Of a DNA stretch of 64,000 bases, positions 23,107 to 35,132 are shown piece after piece. The position numbers and the translations under genes are program-made. Source of the DNA: Phialocephala subalpina (taxonomy: Eukaryota > Ascomycota > Leotiomycetes > Helotiales > Mollisiaceae); the NCBI GenBank assembly GCA_900073065.1, contig FJOG01000002.1:3056460-3120459 (forward strand), read 5' to 3'. Below the pieces are notes generated by a model that saw only the letters and a program-made list of their open reading frames with translations, was not told the DNA's origin and made no database searches. Within the stretch, counting starts at the first letter, position 1, and each line of letters begins with the position of its first letter.

Positions 23107-25068
23107 ATGTATTCCAAGTACTATATGTTTGTTTTGAGCTGGATCATTGGCACCAGCTTCGTCACTGCCAGTCTTGTTTCATTGAGCAATGCCCCACAAA
23201 GTCGCAATAGTGCTTTTCGTCGTGCGCTTTCCTCCCCATCTCTCAAGCGGGATATAGTGTACAAGAATAGCACTACCTTAGACAAGAGTTGGAATGGCGC
23301 CGAGTTAATTAGTTTGTACGCACATCCTCTACTGCTCTCAAGAACGCTCCACATTTGTCGAATCTGTCTAACTTAATTTTGTCATACAGTAAGGCGACAG
23401 AGAAGAATGGCGACACTACCCTATTTGCCGGCGTAGATATTGTCTGCACGACATGCTACATCAAGGGCACAGCTAGCGCGCAATTGACCATGAATGGGAA
23501 CTTTAACCTCACTCAAGCATTGCAGAACTTCACATCCCAAATTGAGAATGGTATCGACGATCTGGCAAACGCGACCGTCACTGCCGTCGAGACATACTTC
23601 GACAATGTGGTCACGGATATCACTTCTCTTGACTTCAACATAGATGACTACGACTTCCCAACTATCAACGCGACTTTCGATGTCGACATCCCAGACATTC
23701 CTGAATGTCAGCTACTCGTTCAATTCGATGGAATGGAACTGTACATGGAGATCGACACCACATTGTCCGGCGGTGCCACATATGATCTGAGCTTGTACAA
23801 ATCGGAGACCGAGCTAGGCGTTGCTGTAGGCCAAGAAGAACTTGGTATTATCTTCAGCATAGACTTGATCCTCAGTGCCGAAGCTTCGATTGATATTAGC
23901 AGTGGGTTCCACATCAAACTCGACGACGGTGTCGCCATCAACCTTGCTTTGTTCAGCCAGAACATCTCAAGCATCACAATGTAAGCTTAAACCTCGCATA
24001 TGTTCTCAGCTGCGCTGACACTGTCTCTAGGAAGGGTGGCCATTTTGAGTTTCTACCAGTAAATATCCAGAGTGCTGGGGTGGTACTCACTGCTCTGCTC
24101 CGACTTGGGCTCCAAGTTGGTATCAATGTTGAGGCCCCTCCTTTCAAGATCGAACATGTGGAAGTAGGAACATTCAGCTCTGGCGCTGCAGTTGGCGTCT
24201 GGATGAACGTGGCCGAGTTCATCACGAACGTAACCTCCGGCCCAACAGGTGACGGCACCAATTGCGACTTGATGGTCGAGGAAGCCTACTCAATGGCTAT
24301 CGGAGCTCAAGCTGGTGCTACTCTCGCTATCCTCGGCCACACTTGGGGACCGACTCCGAATACATCAACTGTGCTCTTCTATACGACACTTGCTAGTTCC
24401 TGTCTCGCAACTACGACTTCGACAAGTGCGGCATTGACCGCGAGGGCGGTGGAAGCAACTGGTTTGACGACTACGACACTCATCAATTCGACCACGTACA
24501 CAGGGACTGCCTGTCTGTCAACAGGTCTGCTCAATTGTCCAGTCTCACTACAGACCACATCAAAGTACACTGCTACAAGTACGCTGGTCACCTCCGTGCC
24601 CTCAGGGTCAACTGCTACATGGCCCGTGACAACGCAAAATTCTGTTGCTAACACGATCGCATTTGGGACGAATGTTAAGAACTTGGAATCTACGAGCGGT
24701 ACTCCTACGTCTTTCGTTCCGACCACAACTCCGACTTCTGGAATTACAGGAGTTATTCATGGAAAAACAGGAGGTGTCAGCAACAAGCTCATCATTGGTC
24801 TGAGCGTTGGCCTTGGTGTGCCGGTCTTGCTTGCGATCATTGCTGGTTCGATGTAAGTTCTCTCCTTCGCTCTCCAAGATTCTCGGACGTATACTGATTG
24901 AATTGTTCGTGTAGCTTCTATTGCAGACGGAAGAGATACAGCGCTGTTCAGCCCAGAGAAATTGTCTACACTCAGCAAGCACTGTCACCTCCTGAACCAT
25001 ATACCCCTGGATCTCAGAGGTCGATGAAGAAGTCGCCTAGAGTCGGTGTCACTGAAGACTTTCGCTGA
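23107..25068 (+). CDS. Secreted/plasma-membrane stalked protein (DUF7223-like)
   Basis: Exons 23107-23315, 23390-23980, 24031-24852 and 24915-25068 sum to 1776 bp with matching phases (591 residues). Residues 1-24 are a signal peptide (MYSKYYMFVLSWIIGTSFVTA). The ectodomain has FAGVDIVCTTCYIKGTASAQ, then a beta-rich stretch, resembling fungal proteins annotated DUF7029/DUF7223; that match is from memory. A Thr/Ser-rich stalk (about 380-500) leads to one membrane span (LIIGLSVGLGVPVLLAIIAG) and a basic tail (YCRRKRYSAVQPREIVYTQ). The layout resembles wall-stress or WSC/Mid2-type surface sensors, but no sensor domain is recognised, so the function is unknown. All introns are 50-74 bp GT-AG. Confidence 0.85.
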
Positions 25069-25900
25069 GGTTGATCTTCTTTCATCAGAGTAGAACGGAA
25101 GAGACGTTTTCCTTCCTTTTCATTTGTTGGTTTATTTAGCGTCTGATGATTTATGAAGGAAAGACTTAACGGCTTCGGAAAATAATTTGGGATTAAAATC
25201 GGGATTCAGAGATCATCTTCTACGTTTCATTGAGGAACTAGGGCCTTTAAGTCTCTTTCAATTTTCAACTATCAAAGATTATTATTGCACGTTGTATCTT
25301 GCACTTTCCTCTCTCATATGATCGGTATTCCATTGCACGTGACTGAGGATGATCACGAACTTTCTTGATTTCAATCAATTCCGTTCGCATGGATGCTGAG
25401 CGGAGAATTTATTTCCACTTGATATCATTCCAATCGCAGCAGTTTAACCTTCGTATTGCCCTTCATATGTCAACACGTGCATGCTGCTCAATTCGCCCCT
25501 CGGCATCGGGACACTCCTTTCTCGCCTAAATGCCATAGCCGGAGCCTCCTTCCAGTCTTGGCATAACACCCGGGCGCCAATTGCGAAGTGTCGACGAACT
25601 TGTTTTCAGATCCCGTTCTTGCGTTGACCTTGGAGATCATCGTCCAATCAATATCCCACGACATATGCACCAGCCGGGTTCATCATCTTCTAGAGGTCGG
25701 CATGGAAGAACCTATTCGACAAGCTTGCTTGCAACTCCCGAGGCACGTGGGTTTGTCCATCATCTGTTTTGGGCTTGCGGTGATTGAGGAAAAGTATATC
25801 ATGAATGTCGACCTCGAGCCTTGCCACTTCCTACTCTCGACCACTCTTTGGAAATTCTTGAGGTGATCGCCAATAGTTCCTCTCTTCGAGTTGTTGCATC
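25069..25900. other. Intergenic between two plus-strand genes
   Basis: About 830 bp, holding the terminator of the preceding gene and promoter of the phosphatase. A CACGTG E-box lies at 25336-25341. No gene recognised. Confidence 0.5.
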
Positions 25901-27459
25901 ATGAGCTCTTTCATCAATGCAGTCAAAGGGCTGCCAGTCCTTGCTGGTTGTGTTATGGCTGCAGCCAGTTACCCCGCTAAACCAGCTGACTTGACAACTC
26001 CTGTCCAGCAACGACTCGCTATAAATGGCGCTAACGGTAAGTTTGGCCCTCGAGCATCCACCAACTTTGCTCGTGCACTAATATTCTCACAGCCATCTCT
26101 GTCGGCTGGAACACATACGAGCAATTGAGTAATCCATGCGTCCAATACGGCACCTCCAGCGACTCTCTCACACTCCAAGCCTGCTCAACCAACTCAATCA
26201 CCTACCCCACCTCCCGGACCTGGTCCAACGCAGTCACTCTCACCGGCCTTGCTCCAGCCACTACCTATTACTATAAAATCGTATCCACCAACTCCAGCAT
26301 TGAGCACTTCTTCAGTCCCCGAACAGCTGGAGATAAAACTCCTTTCACGATGAGCGCTGTCATTGACCTCGGAGTCTACGGAGCAGATGGATATACCATT
26401 TCCATGGACGCCACGAAGAGAGACACTATCCCCACTATCCAGCCAGCCTTGAACCACACTACGATTGGCCGTCTTGCTACGAACATCGATGACTACGAGC
26501 TTGTCGTTCATCCCGGAGATTTTGCGTATGCCGATGACTGGTTCGAGAAGCCCAAGAACTTGCTCGACGGCCTAAATGCATACGAAGCCATTCTCGAACA
26601 ATTCTACGACCAACTTGCTCCCATCGCTGGGCGAAAGGCATATATGGCCAGCCCAGGAAATCACGAAGCTGATTGTGAAGAGCTTGACTACACGACTGGC
26701 CTTTGCCCAACCGGTCAGAAGAACTTCACGGACTTCATGAATCGATTCGGAAACACCATGCCTACCGCTTTTGGATCCACGAGCTCGAACAGCACGGCGA
26801 AGGTGTTGGCTAATAAGGCACAGCAATTGGCTAAGCCGCCGTTCTGGTATAGTTTTGAGTACGGGATGGTGCATGTCACGATGTTTGATACTGAGACTGA
26901 TTTTGCGAATGCGCCTGATGGACCGGATGGGAGTGCAGGTTTGAACGGTGGCCCATTCGGAACTGCAAACCAACAGCTGGAATTCCTGGAAGCTGATCTC
27001 GCCTCGGTCGATCGGAGCGTTACTCCTTGGCTTGTAGTCGGCGGTCATCGTCCTTGGTACTCGACTGGAGGAAGTGGCAATATTTGCAGTCCATGCCAAA
27101 AGGCTTTCGAGCCCCTACTTTATAAGTACGGCGTCGATTTGGCTATTTTTGGACACGTGCATAATTCCCAGAGATTCGTGCCTACCAACAATAGCGTTGC
27201 TGATCCGGCGGAGATGAATAATCCTAAGGCGCCAATGTATATTGTTGCTGGTGGTGCGGGGAATATTGAGGGGTTGAGCTCTGTGGGGAGTAATGTTTCG
27301 TTTAATGCTTTTGCGTATGCGAGTGATTTTTCGTATGCGACGGTGAGCTTTAAGGATGCGAATAATATGCAGGTGGACTTTATTAGGTCGTCGACTGGGG
27401 AGGTGTTGGATAGTTCGGTGTTGTATAAGGCACATTCTCAGTCTTTTGTTGTGCAGTGA
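25901..27459 (+). CDS. Purple acid phosphatase (secreted metallophosphatase)
   Basis: Exons 25901-26036 and 26093-27459 give 500 residues. It hydrolyses phosphomonoesters with a binuclear metal centre, usually outside the cell in phosphate scavenging. The N-terminus is weakly signal-like (VLAGCVMAAASYPA). A fibronectin-like N-domain follows (AISVGWNTYEQLSNPCVQYG, ATTYYYKI). The catalytic motifs come in order: SAVIDLGVYG for the first metal Asp, HPGDFAYADDW for GDxxY, SPGNHEADC for GNHE, VVGGHRPWY, and FGHVHNSQR for GHxH. All ligands expected in the family are visible, so it should be active. The intron (26037-26092) has clean GTAAGT and CACAG borders. Confidence 0.93.
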
Positions 27460-27803
27460 GGGGCCAGGAGATTTGATGAGATGAAATCATATTCTATATT
27501 GATCCAAATAATAGCCCACCCCTATGTGCAACTTTGTGACCGGCTTCGTTACAAGAGGTTCCTTTCTGGTGGAGGCAGAGTTGAGGCAGTTTCATCTCGC
27601 AATGTAATCTTACTATCCGATTCCAGGGGTCGTGCACTAGAAGTCTAGTGAATCGAAGCCTGAAATTCGGCGATCGTTACCCCACAATTCTACACCGCAT
27701 CGCTAAAATATAGGGGTTGAAGCTCGAAGCATTCTTCACCGGATGAGCATACTCCCCCTCCGAATGGCCGACATTTTATTCCGCTCATTCCTCTTCGACA
27801 TTT
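27460..27803. other. Short convergent intergenic region
   Basis: Lies between the 3' ends of the phosphatase and ferric reductase genes. No feature recognised. Confidence 0.5.
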
Positions 27804-29761
27804 CTACCACCCAAAATGCTCACTCCACAACTCTAAACTCGGGCCTTCAGCCCTCAGGTTATCAGCCACAGCCTTCCTCACATCGAGCATCATCCCGCCT
27901 GGACCACAAGCCACGACTGCTAGTCTGTCACCCTTCTCCGCATCTACTACAGTGTTTCTGACCAGGGCTGGGATGTTTGGTCTGCCGTCTAGAGTGTGTA
28001 ACTCTCTCGTTAATGAAGGAAGGATTTTCTCTGGATCGTGCATTGATTGTGGCGACGATGGAGAAGGCAGGTCTTTCTCAGGATCTTGCATGTATTCTGG
28101 TGGGGTGGAAGATATCTCGTCGGGACCGGAAATAGAGGGTGAGGAAGGGGAGTAAGAGTGGTGCGTTACGTGGATGCGCATATTGACTCGTGGTGAGGAG
28201 GAGAGTTCGGCGAGGTGCGGCGAGAACCAGGCGAGCATTTCTACGATTGTTAGTCTACCATGAGAGGGAATAAATGGTTGGGGACATACCGGTATGCCTC
28301 ACAACCCAAACAAACTCAACAACTGTACCCTCATCATCACCTAACACCCTCAGGAGATCAACAGCAACACCAGCAGTATAACTCCCACCACTGCCCCCAG
28401 CTATAAAAACAACTTTATCCAGACCGTAAAAGTCAAGTACAGAACCATATGGTCCGTCAACACTTGCTGAGATCTCAACTCCTGGATTCTTAACAGCATG
28501 ATCATGTAGATCCCTCGTAAACCCATCTTGAGCAGCAACCACCAATTCCAGTGGATCGGTCGAAACAATCGTAAATGGATGCAGCTCAATCTTCCGGATG
28601 CACGGAAGATGCAACCAGATATGTTTCCCAGCCTTCGCACCTTTTGGCGCCTTCTTTAGGACGATCTTCGTACCACCATGCGGAAGCGGAGTCAAAGTTG
28701 CTTTATTCCCCACTCCGTAAATAGACAATTTGACAGTTCGAATCAGACGATCAAGGCCCCAGATAGCGCCGCAGAAGATGATCGCATACGAACTCTTCTG
28801 TACAAGATTCGGACGGTGGAGGCCAGCCATGATAAGTATCAGTACAGCGAGAAGGGAGTGAACGATGTGAAATAGTTCGTAGTGCCATTTTCGGAGGAGG
28901 GTGGTGAGGAGGAGAAGGAGGAGGGAGATGCCGCCGATGATACCCATTATCTGGTCTTTTTCGAGCATTTCGTGCAGGGTGTGGCTGTAGTCCCACTTGA
29001 AGGATGTTAGTATGTGTTTGGAGAGGAACAGGAGAGGAGAGGGCGCTTACGGCTGTGATGTAGATCATTGCGTGCATGAACCAGGTAGCAATGGTCGTGT
29101 ATCCAGCGATTTGGTGGAGGGGTTGGAGGTGCTCGTAGGAGTACGCTGTCATGAAGGCTAGAGGGGTATTTTTCAAGGAGAGAAACATCACGAGAGAGAG
29201 ATTCGATACGGTGACCCTGGAAATGGATGTTAGCAGTGGTTTTTCATGACTGTGATTGTATTGCCCATACCATCCTAGGCGTTTGGAGAGGCCAACGAGA
29301 TTCGTCCAATCGATTTCCGTGAACGTGATGCAGAGATTCGTAACAATGTATCCTAGGAAGACGAGATTGTGGCCCGCGGAGGGGAAGCCAGGTACTTTGC
29401 GTGTCAAGAGCTGTCTGCTGAGCCTGTTTTAGAGGTCAGTCATGAGAAGTTGTCATCGAGTATCGAATCCTACCTTGTGAACGCTACTGGAAGCTTGAGC
29501 ACACCACCTGTTCTCTTCTTTGACAACCCACATCGTTTGTAGAGCAACCTCGTCCACTGTCCAAGTCAGTGCAGTTCTCTTCAAAAGTGCAGCATTTGAA
29601 TATGCCAAAAAGGGTTTCGAACACCTCTCAACACCTCACCTGGACAGAATAAAACTTACATGAAATATTATGAACAAAGCTATGAAGCCACAGAAAGCGG
29701 AGGCGAAATATTTGGCAGCATTCTCATTGTTTCGTTGTCTCAACTTTTTCGAGATTGCCAT
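27804..29761 (-). CDS. Ferric reductase-like transmembrane oxidoreductase (FRE/NOX type)
   Basis: Six exons: 29761-29660, 29556-29474, 29423-29271, 29216-29051, 28995-28290 and 28240-27804. They sum to 1647 bp in frame (548 residues). It moves electrons from NADPH via FAD and haem across the plasma membrane to ferric iron or another metal. Membrane spans carry the histidines of the haem domain (LHQIAGYTTIATWFMHAMIY; HYELFHIVHSLLAVL). The FAD motif is LHPFTIVSTD, and the NADPH side has IAGGSGGSYTAG and a terminal VACGPGGM. An insertion rich in Ser and Pro (SPSSPSISGPDE) lies in the last exon. At 548 residues it is slightly short for a yeast-type Fre protein. Four iron-type GATA sites lie 249-340 bp upstream of the ATG. 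Confidence 0.92.
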
Positions 29762-29983
29762 CTTGAACGAGTTGTTTCAGAAGGACCGTGCTGGAGAACG
29801 GAAGAGCCATCTTGATAGATAAAAGAACGTGGAAGAATGCCAAGAACAGTATTTGCAACCAACGTGTGCGAGGAAGACGACAACCTGTCGGGCAAGGGTT
29901 GTCAAGAGAAGAGGCACAACCGGCGTGGTTCGGAAGACGGCTAGCCGCAGTGCAGTCTGTCACTGGCTCCCTCACACTGACTC

Positions 29984-30111
29984 GACTGGCTAAAAACAAA
30001 GTTTTAAACTTATCAGATCATGCAGACTTATCAGATCCGCTGCTCTTGACTGGGTAAAAAGAAAGCTTAAAGTTTATCAGATCAAGAGCCGTTATCTGAT
30101 CCGCGCTAGGC
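29984..30111 (-). promoter_or_regulatory. Tandem 64-bp duplication with four ATCWGATAA iron-GATA sites
   Basis: Two imperfect 64-bp units (29984-30047 and 30048-30111, each starting GACTGG) hold TTATCAGAT at 30010-30018, 30028-30036 and 30074-30082, and TTATCTGAT at 30092-30100. On the minus strand these read ATCTGATAA or ATCAGATAA, the ATCWGATAA site reported for SreA/SRE/Fep1-type iron-sensing GATA repressors. They sit upstream of the ferric reductase in the sense of its transcription. Repression in iron-replete cells is the expected effect; that is inference. Confidence 0.7.
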
Positions 30112-31812
30112 GAGCGGTAGTGGGATGAGACCAGGGTATTGGCCTTCCTTTTTCGGGGAAGTCTGTCAGCATTTTGACTTTGGCCGAGGCACTTGCAATG
30201 CTTGACAGAACTTTTCAAACTACAGGCAGGATGCCAGTTCTAGAGACGGTTCGGAGGAAGACCGGACATGCGATGAAACAATGAGAGTGGGTTCGAGACG
30301 GCAAAAAAATCAGAATCAATCCATTTGACCACGAGGTACTACTTGGGAACGTTTTGATTAATCAAGAATTCTCAACATCATCGAGTAACTAATAAACACG
30401 CAGGTTGCACGACAGAAATGGAAATTGAATAGAGAAGTAAAGGGATCCAGGCGATAGATTCAGATCAGATGATCCAAATTGGCAGCAAAAAAGAGAAGGA
30501 TTTCAGATATGGGTTCACGTGGGATTTGAGTTCCTCTTGAACTTCCATTTGACCAACCGCCACTGTCCCACAGAACATAGGTGATAAGTGAGAAAAACAT
30601 GCTGAAGGGTTCGACAGAGTGGGGCACGGGGCTCGCGCCAACTCAGAGAGTGCAAAGGTAAGCTGGTCAATGGCGACATGTTTTCGACCGCATCTGTTCC
30701 AATGAATATCGCTTGATAAGATTAGATCTTCTCTTTGCGGCTCGGCACAAAGTCGGCGATGAAAATTCAAACGCATCATCCCATCTTTCTCCCGTGTTGA
30801 TACCCGATGCTCATCGAGAGAAAAGACGGGAGAGTCAGGTGTAATGATCTCATCGAAAGCCATATTTCTTTTCAAGATCCTTCCTTTCCATGATTCCAAC
30901 TGAAGGAAAAGCTCCCAAACAGGAAGCACAACTCGGAGTCCAGGAGCTTTCCACGTGACTTCGACCATCGCTGGACGAATGTTCCTAGTCTTCACGGAAC
31001 TCTTTGGATGGTTAGCTGACTCTCTCATGAGCCACATGACTCAAAAGACGACTCCAAGTAATATCGACTCGTCTGTCGCACCCATTCTCCGGTTCACGTC
31101 AGAATCTCGGGTTTCCGTCTCCTTTCCGGAGGTGTCCGAGTTCTCTGCCCTTGCACCCCATTTATCTGGAAGGCGTTGAAGTCCAATACGTGACGCAACA
31201 ACTCGTAGAAGATGTTCTCCTCGATACCAGAGCTTTGGATGTTCTATAGATGTTGTCGATGTCGAGGAAATGGATGAGACGCGACGAGACGTGGCTGCGA
31301 ACTGCGATGCCACATTCTGTCTAGCGTGCGGCTAAAATGGGGGCAGATCTAAAAGATTGGAGCCCGGCTTTAGAAAATCGCAGCGGAAATCCTTCCGCTC
31401 TTGAGGAACCCACAAAAACATCATCAACGACTTCTCATCTTCCTTAATCATCATCAAAACTCACCAACAACACGAACGCGGCTGACAAGCAACGCCATAT
31501 GCTTCAAATGACGTCCACTCTTTGCCGATGGAAGCCGATATCTAGAAGTTCTCACCCTCTTGTGAGGCCACAATGATGTGGTTGGAGAATCCAAACCCGA
31601 GTGAGGTATTCAAGGCGACCTTTGATACCCTATCGATATTTCTTACAAGCTTTCAAATCGTGTATTTTCGCCATCACCTCGGGGCCCAGTTGCCGAGCTG
31701 ACAGCTGGGGCTTCATAAATATGAGAAGTCCTCATCTCCTTGGTCACTGTACTTTTCTCTGCGCACATTGTTTCCGCTCTTCTATCCAGATCTCACTTAC
31801 CGCCTTGTGTAA
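30112..31812. other. Intergenic, no gene assigned
   Basis: About 1.7 kb. A minus-strand frame is open for 190 codons at 30465-31037 and another for 90 codons at 31041-31313. Neither shows family motifs or splice support. A CACGTG E-box lies at 30952-30957. The last part is the promoter region of the decarboxylase locus. Confidence 0.45.
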
Positions 31813-33712
31813 ATGTCCCCTTCAGTAAAGCTTGTCGAGTATCTCTTCATCAGACTGCACCAATTGGGCATTCGTGCGCTTCATGGTGTTCCCGGAGACT
31901 TCAACCTCATCGCTCTAGACTATGTCGAGAAGTGCGGTCTAGAATGGGTTGGAAATGCCAATGAGCTGAATGCAGGTCAGTCGTTCCATCCGCCCTTCGC
32001 TCAAACCAAGCTAACTCTCAATCATAGGCTATGCAGCAGACGGCTACGCAAGAATTAAAGGCATCGGAGCAGTCCTCACAACCTTCGGCGTCGGCGAACT
32101 CTCCCTCGCAAACGCAATCGGTGGTTCCCGAGCCGAAAACGTATCCGTCGTCCACATTAACGGCGCACCCTCTACGAAAGTCCAAAAATCCAAGGCTTCT
32201 ATCCATCACTCATTCGGAAATGGGGATTTCAAAGTCTTCGAACGAGTCTTTCAAGAACTCACTGTCGCGCATACAGATCTCAGCGATCCAGAAACTGCGC
32301 CGGCGGAGATCGATCGAGTTCTGAGAGAATGTTGGATTCAGAGTAGGCCGATATATATTAATTTGCCGACGGATATGGTTGAGAAGGCTGTTGATGGGTC
32401 GGGTTTGAAGACTCCGCTTGATCTTTCGTATCCGGTCAATGATGTGGAGGAGGAAGGTCTTGTCACAGCACGAATCTTGAAGAGACTTTATGCTGCGCAG
32501 AAACCTGTCCTTATCCTTGATGGATGTATACGACGTGCTCGCGTGAGTCCCAACTCCCTATTCAACTCAGAACATCGCTGATCGAGACCAGTTGGAACAT
32601 GAGGTCGATACTCTAGTTACAAAATCGAATATCCCCACCTTCGTAACACCCATGAGCAAAGGCATAATCAACAAAACCTACCCAAACTTCGGCGGCCTCT
32701 ACTCCGGATCCGGATCCTTCGATTCGGTACGCTCCTACGTCGAGTCCTCAGATTGCGTCCTTTCTATCGGATCCTTCAACTCAGATTTCAATACTACAGG
32801 TTTCACTACCAAGCTCGCTACTGACAAGCTGATCGACATGCATACCGACACCGTGTCGGTCGGGCAAACGACATACAATGTGCACATGCGGGGCGTCATC
32901 AACTCTCTACTCTCGCAACTTGACTCCAGCCAACTCAAAGTCAGTACCGAGGCCCTGCAGCTCTCGAGAACTCGAGCCAATGTCCCAAGTCCCCTGGAGA
33001 ATTATCCCGAAAGTGTGATTACACACGAATATCTATGGGAGAAGCTGTCAGACTGGTTAAAGCCAAACGATATCCTCGTAACCGAAACCGGGACATCCTA
33101 CCTCGGCGTCCAAGACACTTTGCTCCCTTCCCACACCACCTGCATATCGCAAACGCTCTGGTCTTCGATAGGCTATGCCCTCCCCGCTGCCCAAGGCGCC
33201 GCCATCGCTGCGAGAGAACTTTTCTCCTCTTCTTCCTCAACTCCAACGTCAGCTTCCTCAACCTCGTCTCGGAGGACGATTCTGTTCGAAGGCGACGGCT
33301 CTTTCCAGCTCACGACACAAAGTATTTCTGATATGATCAGGCATAAGTTAGATGTTATTGTGTTTCTGTTAAATAACGATGGGTATACAATCGAGAGATG
33401 AGTGCATGGGATGGAGGCAGAGTATAATGATATTCCGATGTGGAAATATACCCAAATCCTGAGTGCGATGGATGGAGTGGAGGGGAAAGGGTTGAAGACG
33501 TGGCAAGTCGAGACTAAGGAGGAGTTAGAGAAGTTATAGGAGGATGAAAGTTTTGCGAATAGCAAGGGATTACGAGTATGTTGTTTCCATTTTGACCTTA
33601 GGACCTTTACTGACTTGATGAAAAGTTCGTTGAGGTCAAGATGCCGATGAATGACGCACCGATCACGTTGAAAAAACTAGGAATCGCGGCGGCTGCGGCG
33701 AATGCGAGCTAA
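31813..33712 (+). pseudogene. Pyruvate decarboxylase-like pseudogene (two Trp codons turned to stops)
   Basis: Exons 31813-31975, 32028-32542, 32592-33575 and 33626-33712 sum to 1749 bp in one frame, the usual length for thiamine-diphosphate pyruvate decarboxylase. The start is [20 protein letters not shown]; the catalytic Glu lies in [16 protein letters not shown]. The cofactor motif runs from FEGDGSFQLT to NNDGYTIER (GDG...NN). Two in-frame stops break it: TGA at 33399-33401 in TIER-stop-VHGMEAEY, and TAG at 33537-33539 in EEKL-like context before EDESFANSKGLR. Both lie where homologues would plausibly have Trp, so each could be one G-to-A change. The frame and splice sites after the stops are still intact (FVEVKMPMNDAP at the end), so inactivation looks recent. 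A product ending at the first stop would lose about 75 residues. Confidence 0.85.
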
Positions 33713-33901
33713 GAATTTGTGGGTTCGGTAGATAAGAGGGATTGGATTCATTTGAATAATAATTAAAATGTTGAATTGCAAGTATTTGTATCCTTGAGAT
33801 CTATAGTAGAGACTGACAAGAAATAAAGTATGTAATAATCCCCCTCACGTATCCTCCCCATTCAATCGCACAAAAGTCTGTGTACGGAATCGTACAGAGA
33901 T

Positions 33902-35132
33902 TTAGTATTCATACTCGTAGCAGAGATACCCTCCTTGGATATTCATGACCTCGTCAATAGTGACATTGGGGATGATCCCGTACGAGCTCAAGACATAATC
34001 CAATGTGGTAGTAACCCAACCGGTTGCAGGCTCCGATGTCGTTGTGTTACCACCCATACCATACAGACGAGATGTAGCGTTGATTTGCTGCCACTGCCAC
34101 CATATACGGTCCAAATAGGTGTGATGCATGAAGAACATAGGGTCGCCGGGGGAAGCGGCAACATCGATCATCTAATGGTAGATCAGCAAGTTTTTAGACA
34201 TTTGAGCAGGCGGAGATCATTGGAATGGCAAGATTGAAAAGGGATTGGAAAATACTTACGACGCCACCAGTACCTCCATGTCCTGCCGAGTGCGGGCCTC
34301 CCCATGCACAAGGCCAGAAAGATTCATAGTCGTTGTTAGCATAGCATTCAGCCACACTAGCTGCGCCTGCTTGTTCGATGACGGCGTTGTTCCAGATTCG
34401 GGTGAAGCAGTAATTGGTAGTTTCCTCATCAGGGCCAATGTGCATCGTACGGTTTGCAAAAGGACCGCTCCGGACGCAATGATCGGCCTCGGTGCCATTT
34501 CCACCAAACCCAGTGACATCATCCCACATGTTTGACTGGAAGAAATTGCCTGACGCTGCGTCGAGACCCTCGTCCCACCATCTGTAATAGTAGAAAGTTA
34601 GTAGATGCACGAGTTTGAGTCGAATTGGAGAGGAAACGTACGGGAGAACGCCAGTATAGTTGCACTCGCTCTTGAGTACCTCGGCATGGACGTTCATGAA
34701 GTAACGATGGAATGGTAGAAATTGGCCCTAGATGATACCGTTAGGTCAACTTCTTTGACTCAAGACACGCATGAAATTGGTAGGACTTACAACGTTATGA
34801 ATGATATCGCCCTCAGAGGTATTCGTGAAATACTGATGCAAAGCTTGAAGATCATCGTAACGGGATTCAACGCCAGGCAAGTCGGTCACGCTTGGAGCGG
34901 CCATCAAGCACAACTCAGCGTCGATATATGCCTTCTTCTCAACATCGGTCAGATTTCGCCATTCTTTCTTTACAGCAACGCTTTCGGGAGTACAAGTGCC
35001 ATTGAAGAAAGTCTCGCTAGTGATGTTCAGGGCGACACCATCGCGTTTGATAGACTGTTGAGATGTAATCGGAGACGCCGAAATGGTAGTCGTTGTTAAG
35101 AACAGCACTGCAGCTAAAGATAGACGCCCCAT
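33902..35132 (-). CDS. Tyrosinase-like copper oxidase, secreted, short form
   Basis: Exons 35132-34791, 34727-34642, 34581-34260 and 34171-33902 sum to 1020 bp (339 residues). The type-3 copper centre oxidises phenols to quinones. Residues 1-21 form a signal peptide (MGRLSLAAVLFLTTTTISAS). CuA is IIHNV then GQFLPFHRYF; CuB is PHSAGHGG then DPMFFMHHTYLDRIWWQWQ. The protein ends soon after CuB (YLCYEYEY), without the C-terminal shielding domain of long fungal tyrosinases, so it is of the short secreted kind. Several N-glycosylation sequons are present. Pigment formation or phenol detoxification are both possible. The start was chosen at the signal peptide. Confidence 0.9.

Noticed and set aside
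30465..31037. Minus-strand open frame of 190 codons
   Set aside because: No domain, signal or conserved-looking segment; GC-rich regions often leave such frames open.
32031..33331. Several out-of-frame open stretches inside the pyruvate decarboxylase locus
   Set aside because: Shadows of the true spliced frame, which accounts for all conserved motifs.
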